From Dendrobium chrysotoxum (Eukaryota > Streptophyta > Magnoliopsida > Asparagales > Orchidaceae), in NCBI GenBank assembly GCA_019925795.1, contig CM034303.1, forward strand, positions 2,790,001-2,854,000: a stretch of 64,000 nt of DNA, given 5' to 3'. Position 1 is the first letter of the stretch; the number at the start of each line of letters is the position of its first letter. Both the position numbers and the translations under genes were made by a program. The notes below the pieces were generated by a model, which was given only the letters and a program-made list of their open reading frames with translations, did not search any database and had not been told where the DNA came from. Shown here piece after piece: positions 35,947-47,433 of the stretch.

Positions 35947-36406
35947 GGGGCTGTTTGGCAATGGGATTTATGCCCGATTTGAGCAGGATTTACGCTAAAT
36001 TCTGCCAAACAAGATTTATATCGCCGTTGGAAGTTACGGCGGAATAAATCATCTGTCTCGTCGTTTTTGCGGTAAATCCCGGATTCACTAAATCCTGCAG
36101 TTTGGCAATCATCTGTCTCGTCGTTTTTGCGGTAAATCCCGGATTCACTAAATCCTGCAGTTTGACGGGTTTAAGATTTCAGGTCGCGGGAGACGGGGAG
36201 AGCGGACAGCAGAATCTGGCTTCTAGCGTCAAGTTACAAATAACCGCCTTAAATCTGATTACATTGCCAAATAGTTCCAGAGGATTTAACCCTTATGTTA
36301 CCAAACAGTTTTCAGGATTTAACTTTAGCAGGAGTTACTAAATCTGGATTTATAGGATTTAGTAAATCCTATTCATGTTAAATCCTCTTTGTTGCCGAAC
36401 AGCCCC
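35947..36406. repeat. PIF/Harbinger-like MITE, family A, complete
   Basis: A 460-bp element flanked by TTA (35944-35946 and 36407-36409). The terminal inverted repeats are GGGGCTGTTTGGCAA and the complement of TTGCCGAACAGCCCC, nearly perfect over 15 bp. It contains an exact 60-bp tandem duplication (36047-36166); without it the element would be about 400 bp, close to the 390 bp of the copy at 47044. No transposase frame. Confidence 0.88.
36047..36166. repeat. Exact 60-bp tandem duplication inside the MITE
   Basis: The 60 bases from ATCATCTGTCTCGTCG are repeated head to tail without a mismatch (bases 36061-36104 are identical to 36121-36164). Confidence 0.9.
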
Positions 36407-37009
36407 TTAGTGTTTTCAAAGTCTTTTCTGTTGGAAGAGAGCCCATTAGATTTTCGTGTTATCTGCTAACATAAATACATCATCAGATATTCTTATTTCA
36501 AGGTTCACTATTTCCATTGGAAATCAAAGTGAGCTGAAAAGAACTTAAATTTCATTGGCTTCTCATACTCCCTTGCAGGCTTCAAGGATTTATATTTTTG
36601 ATCAATTCTAAAAGCTTGAATTATCTGTTGTAATTATCTGGAAATAAAAAAAGTGTTCCAATTGCAAAGCAACTCGAACCGACTATATTCAACAATTATC
36701 ATAATTTTAAATAACAATTTATAACTTAAACAGCAATCAAATGAGCCCTAAGAGGAGAATGATTGTTCTGTTCTCTTCCTTTTTCTCATGTGAATCTAAC
36801 ATCAAGTTTTCAAAGGCAATAATGTGAATAACAAAAATGTTTATTTGGAGTTCAAGAGGATGAAGAGAATTACCAAGCAATTTGACTTCTAACATGGATT
36901 AGTAGAGTTGATTGCTTAATGGATGATGCAAAATAAGTACAACATGAGATTTAAGTGGTTCAAATAACTTATGTTCATCATGCAGATAGGGAGAGAGATA
37001 TCTCATTAA

Positions 37010-37137
37010 GATTTTGTTTGTGACGGCTTTCTTACTGCTTTCTAAAGCTGTTATTAGTACAAAAATTTTTAGAACTAGATATTTTTTACTAAAAAGTTGC
37101 TTTAAAAAGAAGTAAAAAAGTCGTGCCAAACGAAATC
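37010..37137. repeat. PIF/Harbinger-like MITE, family B, copy 5
   Basis: 128 bp, flanked by TAA at 37007-37009 and 37138-37140. Ends are GATTTTGTTTGTGACGG and GTCGTGCCAAACGAAATC, with the family word GCTTTCTTACTGCTTTC inside the left end. Confidence 0.8.
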
Positions 37138-37140
37138 TAA

Positions 37141-37651
37141 ATCTTCAAAAAAGTTACATGACTCGTTGAATACAAAGAGATTGTAGGAAGGACCTTATGA
37201 GTAGACTTGCCAAGTGACCTGGTGAGTTGGCAACTTGGCATATTGAGTGGTTATGATGAGTTGGCATATTGAGCGGTTCCGATGACTTGACCCAGCGACA
37301 GGACCTGATGAATAGGCTTGCAAGTCGACCTGACAAGTAGGCCTGTCGAGTGGACCTGATGAGTTGGTCTGCTATTTCTTTATGCTGCTGAAGATATCCC
37401 TAGGAAAAGAAACAAAAGATAACAGATTTTGGTGGACAGGAACAAACTAGTAGAGCTTGATGCTAAGGAAATTATAGAGAATGCTTCTTTAGTGGAGAAG
37501 TAAACTTCATTGTAATAATCTAGTAGAGGTTGATGAAAGAAATCAATGGAGAAATTCCCAAAATAATCACTTCATTAGAGAAGGCTTTTTTAATGGAAAA
37601 GGATGGGAAGTACCCACTTTATGCTGTGCCTCATTTAGACAAACAAATATT
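37141..37651. other. Spacer with short GAGTTGGCA-type repeats
   Basis: Bases 37185-37375 hold a degenerate array of words such as AGTTGGC, GACCTG and AGTGG in a loose 20-30 bp pattern. No gene is recognised. Confidence 0.4.
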
Positions 37652-38113
37652 ATCTTTGATACGTCATCAAAAAATTATCTTGATCCGGCACGAATCTCGA
37701 GGCAAAATCAAGTTGGAAGCTTCCGAAATTAACTTTGGGACCATCCGAACTCCGATTTCAGCAAACTTACAGTCAAACTAAGCGTCTCAGAAATACGAAC
37801 CCAACGACACCAAATTCAACCCAATCCGAGCCCAAATGAATCCAAATCAAGGGACTGAAGCGCTGTTGGAGGGTTCAAACCATAATTTGGGTTACCAAAC
37901 GGTCTCCAAATGTGACATGCTTATAGTCGAATCGAGCGTCTCGACGAGACGAATCCAACGAGCCCAAGATCGTCAAGATCCGACACTTCTAAGACCTTCA
38001 AATGTCCATCAAACGGTCTACGATTAAAGGATTCAACATCGGCCGTCCATTCAACCACTCCCTAACTACCCTTGATCTTCCACCTATTTACAGGTCATGC
38101 CACTCACAAAAAT

Positions 38114-38123
38114 CTATAAATAG
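38114..38123 (+). promoter_or_regulatory. TATA box of the solo LTR
   Basis: CTATAAATAG, a consensus plant TATA box, lies midway in the LTR, followed 30-40 bases later by the likely start of the transcribed R region. The related LTR at 12890 has TTATAAATAG in the equivalent place. Confidence 0.6.
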
Positions 38124-38250
38124 AGCCCCCTCTCCTCTTGAAAAACACACCTAATCCTAAGGAGAAAAAAGAGAGAGCTTTTGCCCCCTTGCTCCTCCTC
38201 GACCACCGCCGGACTACCGCCTTGACGCCGTTGCTCCGCCAGACCACCAC

Positions 38251-38700
38251 CTGAGGCCCTGCTCTTCGCCGGACCACCACCTGAGGCCCTGCTCTCTGTT
38301 GGACCACCACCTGAGGCCCTGCACTTCGCCGGACCACCACCTGAGGCCCTGCTCTTCGCCGGACCACCACCTGAGGCCCTGCTCTTCGCCGGACCACCAC
38401 CTGAGGCCCTGCACTCTGTTGGACCACCACCTGAGGCCCTGCACTTCGCCGGACCACCACCTGAGGCCCTGCTCTTCGCCGGACCACCACCTGAGGCCCT
38501 GCTCTTCGCCGGACCACCACCTGAGGCCCTGCACTTCGCCGGACCACCACCTGAGGCCCTGCTCTTCGCCGGACCACCACCTGAGGCCCTGCACTTCGCC
38601 GGACCACCACCTGAGGCCCTGCTCTTCGCCGGACCACCACCTGAGGCCCTGCACTCTGTTGGACTACCACCTGAGGCCCTGCTCTTCGCCAGACCACCAT
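38251..38700. repeat. 30-bp minisatellite, 15 units, inside the solo LTR
   Basis: Fifteen head-to-tail units of CTGAGGCCCTGCTCTTCGCC plus GGACCACCAC. Only positions 13-20 vary, giving four unit types (CTCTTCGCC, CACTTCGCC, CTCTCTGTT, CACTCTGTT). Units 2-5 and 6-9 form a nearly identical 120-bp higher-order repeat. Because 30 is a multiple of 3 and no stop occurs, both strands show long repetitive open frames (for example 38299-38889 plus, 38114-38713 minus); these are artefacts of the repeat, not genes. Decayed units flank the array at 38205-38250 and 38701-38790. Confidence 0.93.
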
Positions 38701-39237
38701 CTAACGTCCTCACTTTTGCCCGACAACTACTTAGGGACCGAAATTCTGTCAGACCACCGGGAGACCCCGAAATTCTGCCAGCACGACCTTAGGCCATCAA
38801 AAGCCTCTAACTTTCACCCTACGGGTGATACTTGTAATCTGATCGTCCTTAGAGGCGAGTCAGTCCCCTGTAATCTGCTCAAGTTCTAGTGGAATCATTT
38901 CAACTGGGCCAGGCCCCGTGGTTTTTTCCCTTTTTAGGATTTTCCATGTAAAAATCTTGTGTTCTCTGTGTGTGAGCTGGATATTCGTGCAACGCTAAGA
39001 CATAGGATTAATACTCTACCGCCTCGTATATTCTAGCCCGCAACAATCTTTATTATCATGTTTCTAATTAAATTAGAGGAAATCAAATATAAAAGCTCCT
39101 TATGTGGCTATGCATATTTATTTTGAATTTATCTGAGTAGATTTTTCCAGTGATGTTACATAGTATTTTAGCATTTTATAAGAATTTTATATTCATTGTT
39201 CGAGAGATCTTATGGGGGCAACTCTCAGTGATTTATT

Positions 39238-40330
39238 GTTGTAGGATTTATGGGAGTTTTTATATGGAAACTGACCCGGCCAAAATAATTTCATTATATT
39301 AGTGTTCATTGAAAATATTCGCCCATTCCTAAATGGGAGAAAACGAGATTATAAGAATATGAGTTGTTGGAAGAAAATACGGTAGAGTCATAGGAGATGA
39401 GTGGCAATTGGACTTGTGATCTAGTGATGATGATCAAACAATGGTGGTCGGGAGGAGGTGGTTTGATAACAGAGGTCCTTCAGTGGCAGTTTGATGATGA
39501 TGTTAGGGTGGTAGTGATCCGACTGAGATAATTGGGCGGTGATGGCCTTGACAAAGGTAGGGTGATAGTGATTCGATGACAGATGTTAGGTGATGATGAT
39601 TCCATTGTAGAGGTTGGGTTGTGGCGGCTCGACCTAACTAATCTGGATATGATAGGGCAATAGTTGTTTGGCGACGGTGGTCTGTTGGTGGTAGTATGAT
39701 GATGGTGGTCTAACAACGATGGTCTTGTGGCAGTTGAGTGATGATTGGACATAGTGATCTTGTTGCGATGGTCTAATCATGGTCTAATGGTGGGGGTTGG
39801 ACAGTGCTGCTTAAGTAGAGCTTTGATACTCTTTAAACATCTAAGCTCTCTTGAATCTCAAACAAAATGTTCTCTTCATGTAGAGAGTATGGGCTTATTT
39901 ATATGTTTTTAAGAGTGACATATTTTAACTATTTAGCCAAATTTCAGGACACTCCTTTAGACGGGCTGTATTGATTCCCTTGTGCAAGACTATTTTGTTT
40001 TACCATTTAAGTGCCTTAATGTTATCAGAATTATGCAATGATGAGCTCGTTGGATTCGTCTTGTTGAAACACTCAATTTAATTATAAGCATGCAAAATTT
40101 GAATATCATTTTATCCACCAATTAATATTTTCAAAATTTTAATTATATTTTAAGTATTTGATCTGTGCTCATTTGGGCTCAAATTATATTACTTTTAGTG
40201 TTGTTGGATTGATCTCATCAAGCTGATCAATTTGACTATAAAATTATTAAAAATAAGTATGAATAGTCAAACCTTGATCTTTGAAATTTTCTAGCTTCAA
40301 ATTACATCAAGCTTATGTCCAATCAAATTG
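39238..40330 (-). repeat. Decayed LTR, inverse orientation, same family as the solo LTR
   Basis: Read on the minus strand it repeats the order of the solo LTR: TTTGAGCCCAAATGAGCACAGATC (near 40175), AAGCATGC, GACGAATCCAACGAGC (near 40050), a TAAATAAGCCC segment near 39895, a GCCACCA/CATCACC-type short repeat (39420-39800) in place of the minisatellite, and TTTCCATATAAAAACTCC before the end at about 39238. Target duplication not found. Confidence 0.55.
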
Positions 40331-40559
40331 AGTTTTTTATAACACATCAATTATAGGTTCAATATAAGATTGGCATAATATATATATATATATAAATAGA
40401 AGGTAGTTAAGCAAATTTTAAATAATGTTAATTTTAAATAAATTATTTAATGAAAATGAATTGTGAAGTGATTTCAATTAAAAGCCACAAATTCATCTTC
40501 TTTTCCTATTAACTGCAGCCATCCGATTCCCATCAGACGGCTACGTTAAGTAACCTTTA

Positions 40560-41540
40560 TATATGAAGTAGGAGAACCCTAAGCCCCGTGCCCATATACC
40601 GCTGGCCGCCTATTTATACCCCTTGCTTCACAGCTTTGTCGATCATCTACGGTTGCCGCCGCCTCCACCTCCGCGAGGACGACCATCTCTACTACTACGT
40701 CGCCGGCTGCTCTCCTCTTTCATCAGGCAGAGATCTTGCAGTACAGTCTTCCACTTGAACAGCGACAATGGCCATCCCATATTCGTTCGAAAGCCTTCTG
40801 CGCAGGCATCATATTGACGTGAGTGAAATTTTAGGAAGGAGTTGAATGATATGAAATCGAAACCGGAATCCTCGATTGCAATAGCGTGGAAGCGACTTTG
40901 GAGTAGCTAGGGAGCGATCTGAGCTTTGCTGTCGTTTTTCTGACTTCCTAATCTCTCATCCTTATCTCATGCTGGTTCAGCGGCGCCGATATGCGGGTAA
41001 GCCCGTAATGATTGAGCGCCTCCTGAGACCAGCGATATTGATGCATCGATCATCTGACCGAGCGGATTCTCAATATTCCCCGAGTCTCGCTTTTGTCTAG
41101 ATCTGATACATTTTTCTTCAGTTTCGTACCTCTGTTTTCTTCTTTTCTGCGTATTCTCTGCGTTTAAGTGATCGCTGTTGCGATTGCGTAACGAATTTTT
41201 TGGTTTTCGCCACGCTCTCTAAATCCATCTTGATGGAGCTATTGCAACCCCAATTCCAAAACGGGTGATATCGAATCGTTTTCATTGATTCACATTACTA
41301 CCTATGCACTGCTTACGGCATTCCGTTCTTTGTTATCGAAATTTATTTCTTTAATTTATTGCAGAGGTATCCTGTTACCAGGCTTAGTCAGGTAGCCATC
41401 GTAATCCATGGTGGATACAGTTACATGCCTGGAATACTAACTGAGCTCATCGTTACACTTGTTATCTCTTCATTAATTTCGTGTTACATCTGTGCTCAAC
41501 AATTTCTACTCTGCAATAAAGACATTTATATGTGCTTTTA
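40560..41540 (+). other. Possible short spliced transcription unit, product unrecognised
   Basis: A CTATTTATACC TATA-like box (40610) follows a GAACCCTAAG telo-box-like word. An ATG at 40769 opens MAIPYSFESLLRRHHID and runs into the donor GACGTGAGTG. Possible further exons are CGGCGCCGATATGCGG (40980, donor GTAAGC) and AGGTATCCTGTTACC (41365, preceded by TTATTGCAG, donor after CAG). Spliced this way the ORF would stop after about 29 codons. It could be the 5' end of a gene with a coding part I failed to see, a non-coding transcript, or chance. I recognise no protein family. Confidence 0.25.
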
Positions 41541-43284
41541 ACATCGTTTTTGTTCTTTTCCTCTACCCATCAATCTTTCAGCTAACTTGTCTGTTTTTGG
41601 TTGTTTATGATTGATTTTGAGTGAAAGTTATCTTTTTTTGGGGGGAGAATTCAGAGCAGAACCCAAAATTTTCAATCTGTAAGGAAATTAATTACAACGC
41701 CGGAGCCAAACAACAGCTAACCCAAACCTGAGCTGCTGACAAAAACAAGCAATGCTCGAACCAATACATGAAGCAGGAAATGTAAAGATAAGGAAAACAC
41801 TGGACTCAGTAAGCACAAAAAGAAACAGCCATAAGAAAAAAAGGCTGACAGGAACCCAAAAACTTCTCTTTGTTTGCCTTTGAAGGAAAGACCATCCAAG
41901 CGGTAGAACACACTATCGAGCTGCTGGTAAAAGCTTATCATCACTGTCCAGTAAATCTCCCAGGCAACCTTCAAAGGAACTTCAATCGAAGGATAGATTA
42001 TTATGTGCCAAGTTCGGATGGGAGAACCGCCCTCGTCTCGTCTTGAGTCTGGATTTTATGAGTGTGTGTTTATTGCGCACTCAAAAAATCCGGACGCAGC
42101 TCTGATCGGGACTCCGCACATAATAATCTCTCCAACCGAAGAACACCAAAATTTTACCATCCAAAGATTTTTGTTAGGGACAGCCCTTTTTATATAGCAC
42201 AATGTGGTAGACTAATTGCGAAGAGAATTGATAAACTTTCTTCTATTTCTACCTCTTCAAATAAAGTAAACACAACATCAATTAGCAAGAGAGAAAGCTT
42301 TCTTATGGCAGATTAAAATGCCTTTCAAATCCTTCTACTACCCAAAACATTGGAGCAAACTCGGCAGTTGGAGGATGGAGGGAAAGGAATAAATTAAAAC
42401 CTTAAATCCTAAACCCTAAGCCCGGCTACACTCATGTCTTATTCAAAGCCTTAGTTAGGTTATTTGCATTGGGATGGTCTATGGTAGGGTATCACCAATC
42501 AAATTGATATTGATGATCTAACTTGACAATCTTGGCACCCTTAAAAAAGTATTACTATTTCAAATGATGTGTTAGGGCACGCAAAGATAAGTAATACGGC
42601 CTATAAAGAAAGTTAATATATTGTATGACTTCACCCCTATGAGAAGGATGGCTTTCGTCCACTTCGAGAACCTATTGGTACATAAAAGAATGAATTTTTA
42701 ACAATTAGAAAGAGATGGTTGAGAGAACTAACAATGTATGTGCTAGAGCTCTCAAAAGGCCAAGAGGTTATGTGTAGTCATGATTTATGATTCATTGTGG
42801 GATTGAATTGAATGGCTCTACTCATGCACTAGTGTATATTGTTAATGATCTTGTTAGCTTTCTTATGATTGAGCTCTCAAAATGTTGATTCACATATGAA
42901 AATATTTCAAATTTAATTGTGATAAAATGAATTGCTAATTTAGACTATATAAAATGATTATTAATATAATTGAACACTTTATTAAAAAAAATTATATATG
43001 ATAATTTTTGCTCATCTACATTATATTTCTAATAATTATTTATGCAATTGTTAAAATCTTGTTTTAATTTAATGATTTTGAATGAAATTTCTAATCTTAA
43101 ACATGAATTATGTATTCTATCATTTTGTAATCACAAATTTAATGATTCTAAAAACTCTTTAAAATTTTAATAAATATGTCATAATTAGTATTAACTCTAA
43201 ATGGTTCATAAGGCTCCATAGTCAGCAATTTTATTTTAAGGAACATATTTTTAATTTAATTAAGTTGAAGAAGCATGTTTAATA
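41541..43284. other. Intergenic, nothing recognised
   Basis: Short open frames at 41717-41974 (minus) and 42003-42316 (plus) match no family I know. A poly-G/T stretch (41634-41647) and AT-rich sequence from 42900 on are the only compositional features. Confidence 0.4.
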
Positions 43285-43596
43285 AAAAAGAGCAAATACG
43301 TAACATCATTTTCCGCATGCCTAGAATATGTAAAATTATTTTTTATTTCTTAGAATGCTTAAAACCCTTTTTCACATTCAACAGAATGCGGAAAACAATT
43401 TTCCGCCTTCTATTGAATGTGGAAAAATATTTTTCAGGTTCTCCTTTGATCGAAAATTTTAATTAATTTTTCTAACTTTGTCGTATAAGTCGTTATTACT
43501 GACATTAAATAAAAATCTTATGTTATTCAGTCTATTTAACTAATTTAGATTACATATTTATGTATTTAAAACTAATGTCTTTAATTATGGAATTTC

Positions 43597-43599
<3 letters not shown>

Positions 43600-43632
<33 letters not shown>
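43600..43632. repeat. (AT)n microsatellite
   Basis: About 16 AT units inside the long-inverted-repeat structure. Confidence 0.85.
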
Positions 43633-43634
<2 letters not shown>

Positions 43635-45136
43635 CACATTTGATATATTTATATGAATAACTAATATAGTATGAATTAAAGAAATGAGTAGTAAAATTTT
43701 CATTAAACTTACAAATTATATGTCACAACCTAATTCGATTAGGATAGATCCTATCGTGTTTAGTTGTGACAGACAAATCTCAAGATCTAATTTTTGAATG
43801 CTTCAGATTCTCTTCTAATTTTTATTTTAAATAAACTATAGATTATAGAGCTACTAAAACATTCAAATATTGAAAATGAACTCATCCACCGATTTCTTTC
43901 ATTTCATCAAAATATGTATCAGCACTATAATACATGGTTATATGCTAAGTTATAGAATTAAATAATAAATCAGCCATGACTGTACAAAAATCAAAATAGA
44001 TAAATACTTATACACACAGATCTAATGATGAACTGTTAATCCACAATCTTTTTTTCTTTCTCATAGCCTGAAAATCGGAAGTAAAATTACAGTAAGCTAC
44101 AACAGATCAGTAGACCACACAAATCAATCTAAATTTTTAAAATTTTTATTAAATATTTTGCTGAACATTTAAAATTAGTTAATGCAGTTTAAATCAATCA
44201 CTATATTGAAAAATGTAATAAGAGCATTGTAGTTATTCAATTCTTTAAATAACAATACTGAACAGATAAAGAAATTGTAATGCATATCATAGAGCAGTTC
44301 ATATCACATTTCTCGGACCCATATAAAATCTCAAAAGATTCTGACCCCTTATGATTTCCTTTTGTGCTTATAGCACCAGAACATGCCCGTAGGCACTAAA
44401 ATATGATTTATAGCCACTAGAATGTGCTTTATAGGCACGAGAATATTCTCGGACACAGATAGAATCTTAGAGGATTCTGGCCTCTTATGGCTCCCAGTAG
44501 ATTATAATTTAATCACATATGCACATATATTATCACATTATAGCAATTAAAAAGTAATTAGGTATGTGTTAAAATTGCACAGTTTTCTATACCGATAGAC
44601 AACAGAAAATCTTACTGTGTAAAAATGCATATTTTAAGAAAATTATCAAATTAGTAGGGATTGTATAAAATGATGTTTTAAGGTTTTTATTGTACTACAA
44701 CATTATTTTTCAACATCCAGATAATTTTTTATTCAATAAAAAATCCCATAAATTTCAAAATATTCGTTGCAAAATTTTTAGAAAATATTTATAATGTGCA
44801 TAATCGTAATCTCTATAACATATAAAAAGTTACGCGGTGAAAGTTTTATCTGTGCAAAGTTATCCATATTTTACGCTAATAGAAATAAAATTTAGTTCAA
44901 AAATTTGCTAAAAATTACGTATTTTTAAAAATTGAGATGAGTATAATGTGACCTAGTTTGAGACGAACATGTTTTCCAACTAAGTCGACTGACGAAAATG
45001 ACTCGAAGTCACCCAAAATCAGACTTTTCACTCTCTTTCTCTCCTCCCTTTCTTCCCTAAATCCCTAAGCAGCTCTCTATTGGTGAAAACGAGCCTTAAG
45101 TGGAAAAAAAGTCATTTAATAAGTCATTATGGCTTA

Positions 45137-45138
<2 letters not shown>

Positions 45139-45195
<57 letters not shown>
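45139..45195. repeat. (AT)28 microsatellite
   Basis: 57 bases of uninterrupted AT, followed by further AT-rich simple sequence. Confidence 0.9.
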
Positions 45196-45201
<6 letters not shown>

Positions 45202-45624
45202 TAATATATAATAATATTATTATAATCAAATTTTCACTATAAAATTCATAGAAATTTTTTAGGAATTCTAAAAAGTTATAGAAAAATATCTATAAAGTAG
45301 ATCATTTTATTTAGAAAAATCTGGTGAAATTAATTTGCAAAATGGATACCTGACCGTCCTAAAAATCTCACTTGTATAGATAGGTGTCAATTTCTTAAGA
45401 ATTTCACAAGTGCTCAGAAATTATGAAAAAAATAGGGTAATTAAAGCACTATACTATAAATATTTTGGTGAATGCGATTTATGATTTGGACTTATAATAA
45501 CTCCTAAAATAACTGTTGAATCTTTTGGTAAAAAATAATTTCTAAAAATTTTAAAGGTTTTCACAATACCTTACAAAAATTCCATTCAACGAATGCGCGA
45601 AGTAATTTGTAAATATTTAATGAT

Positions 45625-46710
45625 TTTTTAAATAAATAACTAATATAGTATGAATTAAAAAATGAGTAGGTACTTATTGTAGCATTTTAAATACTTATTT
45701 AAATCTATATTATATACTAAAATTTATATAATATATAATGTTAAAATCACATTTGCTTTGCATCTTTAATTTGTAAATCACATTTGCTTTGCATCTTTAA
45801 CTTCATTTTGTAATTATCAACTTTCATTTAGAAAAATACTAATTAGTAAAGCATTTTGTAAAAATGAATTTGGATGCTTTAAAGAATTATTATTATTTTT
45901 TAATGCCTATTTTGAATTTTAAATTTCAATGACATCCACATGATTATGTTGTTATATAAAAATTAGGATCAATTTACATAATTTTATTTAAACATTATTA
46001 TTATCTACTACTTATTATATATATTTAAATGCTAATTATTCATTCCTATAAATAATATATGCCTCAATATTTAATTTCCAAATTAATTTGTTCATGTATA
46101 TTTTTAAAATTAGTCACTATCTAACATTAGGTACAATATATAAATATATTTTTTTTTTGTAAAATCTAAATTTATATTTTAGTAACAATATAAAAATAAT
46201 AATATATGAGTCAAGATTAGTTAACTATTAATAATATTCTCTGATAATTAAATTTTTTTTCTAAAAATATTAGAAATATATGTAGTTAATTTCTTAATTC
46301 TTCATTTATTAAATAATTGTATAAATATAATATAATCTATACTATATATTCTTTATATATTATTTAATAGATTATAATTGTTATAAAATAATATAAATTA
46401 GTTATGTGCAAGGGTGGATGTTGCCATTTAGCAAATCTAACTCAAATTCTACAACTATTTCAAAAATTTTAAATAAATTTACATAAACATTATTATTATA
46501 TTATATTTTATAGATGATTATAAATTATAATTCTGTTTTACTTGAATTAGAATTATTAGTGGGATAACATTAAATTTTTTAATGAAAATTTTAACATTAT
46601 ATATTATATAAATTTTAGTATATAATATAAATGTAAATAAATAGTTAGAATATTACAATAAATATCTTATAATTTTTGTAATTCATACTATATTATTTAC
46701 TTATATCAAC
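45625..46710. repeat. Inner inverted repeat pair
   Basis: Bases 45625-45755 and 46576-46710 are inverted copies: CTAATATAGTATGAATTA on one side, TAATTCATACTATATTATTT on the other; TATATACTAAAATTTATATA and its complement also match. A third, direct copy of the outer word AATAACTAATATAGTATGAA is at 43652. It suggests a further non-autonomous element nested inside the larger structure. Confidence 0.55.
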
Positions 46711-47043
46711 AAATCTAATATGCAATATACATATATTATGCAATGTATTACATTTATTTTATAATAAAAATCTTTAGTTTTAAATACATAAATATTAATT
46801 AAATTGATTTAGATAAGATTTTGATTAAACATGTAAAATAACGAATTGTAAATTTAGGAGTATTAACTAAAAAATTCGGGCCAAACAGGTTTTCCGCATT
46901 CAATAGAATATGGAAAACTGTTTTTCGCATTCTATTGAATGGGAAAAAGGATTTTCTGTATACTTAGGAACCAAAAAATGGTTTCCCGTATTCAGCATGC
47001 GGAAATTGATTTTACGGATTCGCTCCTTTTATATTATCTCTTA

Positions 47044-47433
47044 GGGGCAGTTTGGTATGCGGATTTAGGCCAGATTTGAGGCGAAATTCAGCCAAACGGC
47101 CTAAAATGCAAAACCAAATCTCATGGAAAATGAAAGCCGCCGCAGACGAAAAATTCCGCCTTTTCGTCGTAAATCATGGATTTCCGAAATCCTCTCGTTC
47201 GATGGATTTCTGAAATCCTCCGGCTCTATTGGCGCGGGAAGGAAGAAACGACGTGCAAATCTTTCAATCTCCTTAAATCCTTGAATTGAATAGCCAAACA
47301 GTCACATATGATTTATCATGAAGGTTACCAAATAGTTTTCAGGATTTAACCCCCTCAGGATTTCATAAATTCGAATTTGAAGGATTTACGAAATCCTACT
47401 TAAATGAAATCCTAAATTCTACCAAACAGCCCC
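47044..47433. repeat. PIF/Harbinger-like MITE, family A, complete
   Basis: A 390-bp element flanked by TTA (47041-47043, 47434-47436). The terminal inverted repeats are GGGGCAGTTTGGTATGCGG and the complement of TACCAAACAGCCCC. It ends 343 bases before the methyltransferase start codon, so it forms part of that gene's upstream region. Confidence 0.87.

Larger units (their letters stand above)
37652..39050 (+). mobile_element. Solo LTR of a Ty3/gypsy-like element, with target duplication
   Basis: A single LTR of 1389 bp (37657-39045) runs from TGATACGTC to CCCGCAACA (TG...CA) between perfect 5-bp direct repeats ATCTT (37652-37656 and 39046-39050). Neither a primer-binding site nor coding sequence follows, so this is a solo LTR left by recombination. 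It has a TATA box, a GC-rich leader with a minisatellite, and a T-rich 3' part ending in a GTGTTCTCTGTGTGTGAG run. Related copies are at 12890-13876 (plus) and about 39238-40330 (minus). The superfamily is inferred from LTR style only. Confidence 0.85.
43285..47035. mobile_element. 3.7-kb AT-rich structure bounded by long inverted repeats
   Basis: The left arm (about 43285-43450) and the right arm (about 46875-47035) align as inverted copies over some 150-170 bp: GAGCAAATACGTAACATCATTTTCCGCATGC against the complement of GCATGCGGAAATTGATTTTACGGATTCGCTC, then shared CATTCAACAGAATGCGGAAAACA-type blocks, which are themselves palindromic (GCGGAAAACAATTTTCCGC at 43387). No transposase frame lies between the arms. 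Long terminal inverted repeats would suit a Mutator-like or foldback element. No target duplication was established, because the right side abuts another element. Confidence 0.5.

Noticed and set aside
38104..38889. Long open frames (146-199 codons) on both strands
   Set aside because: They result from a 30-bp repeat without stop codons; the period is a multiple of three, so several frames stay open. No domain, and the array sits in a solo LTR.
41000..41056. Possible C/D-box snoRNA (ATGATTG, CTGA, TTGATGC, CTGA)
   Set aside because: The C box fits poorly, the guides before both D boxes are too short and no terminal stem forms.
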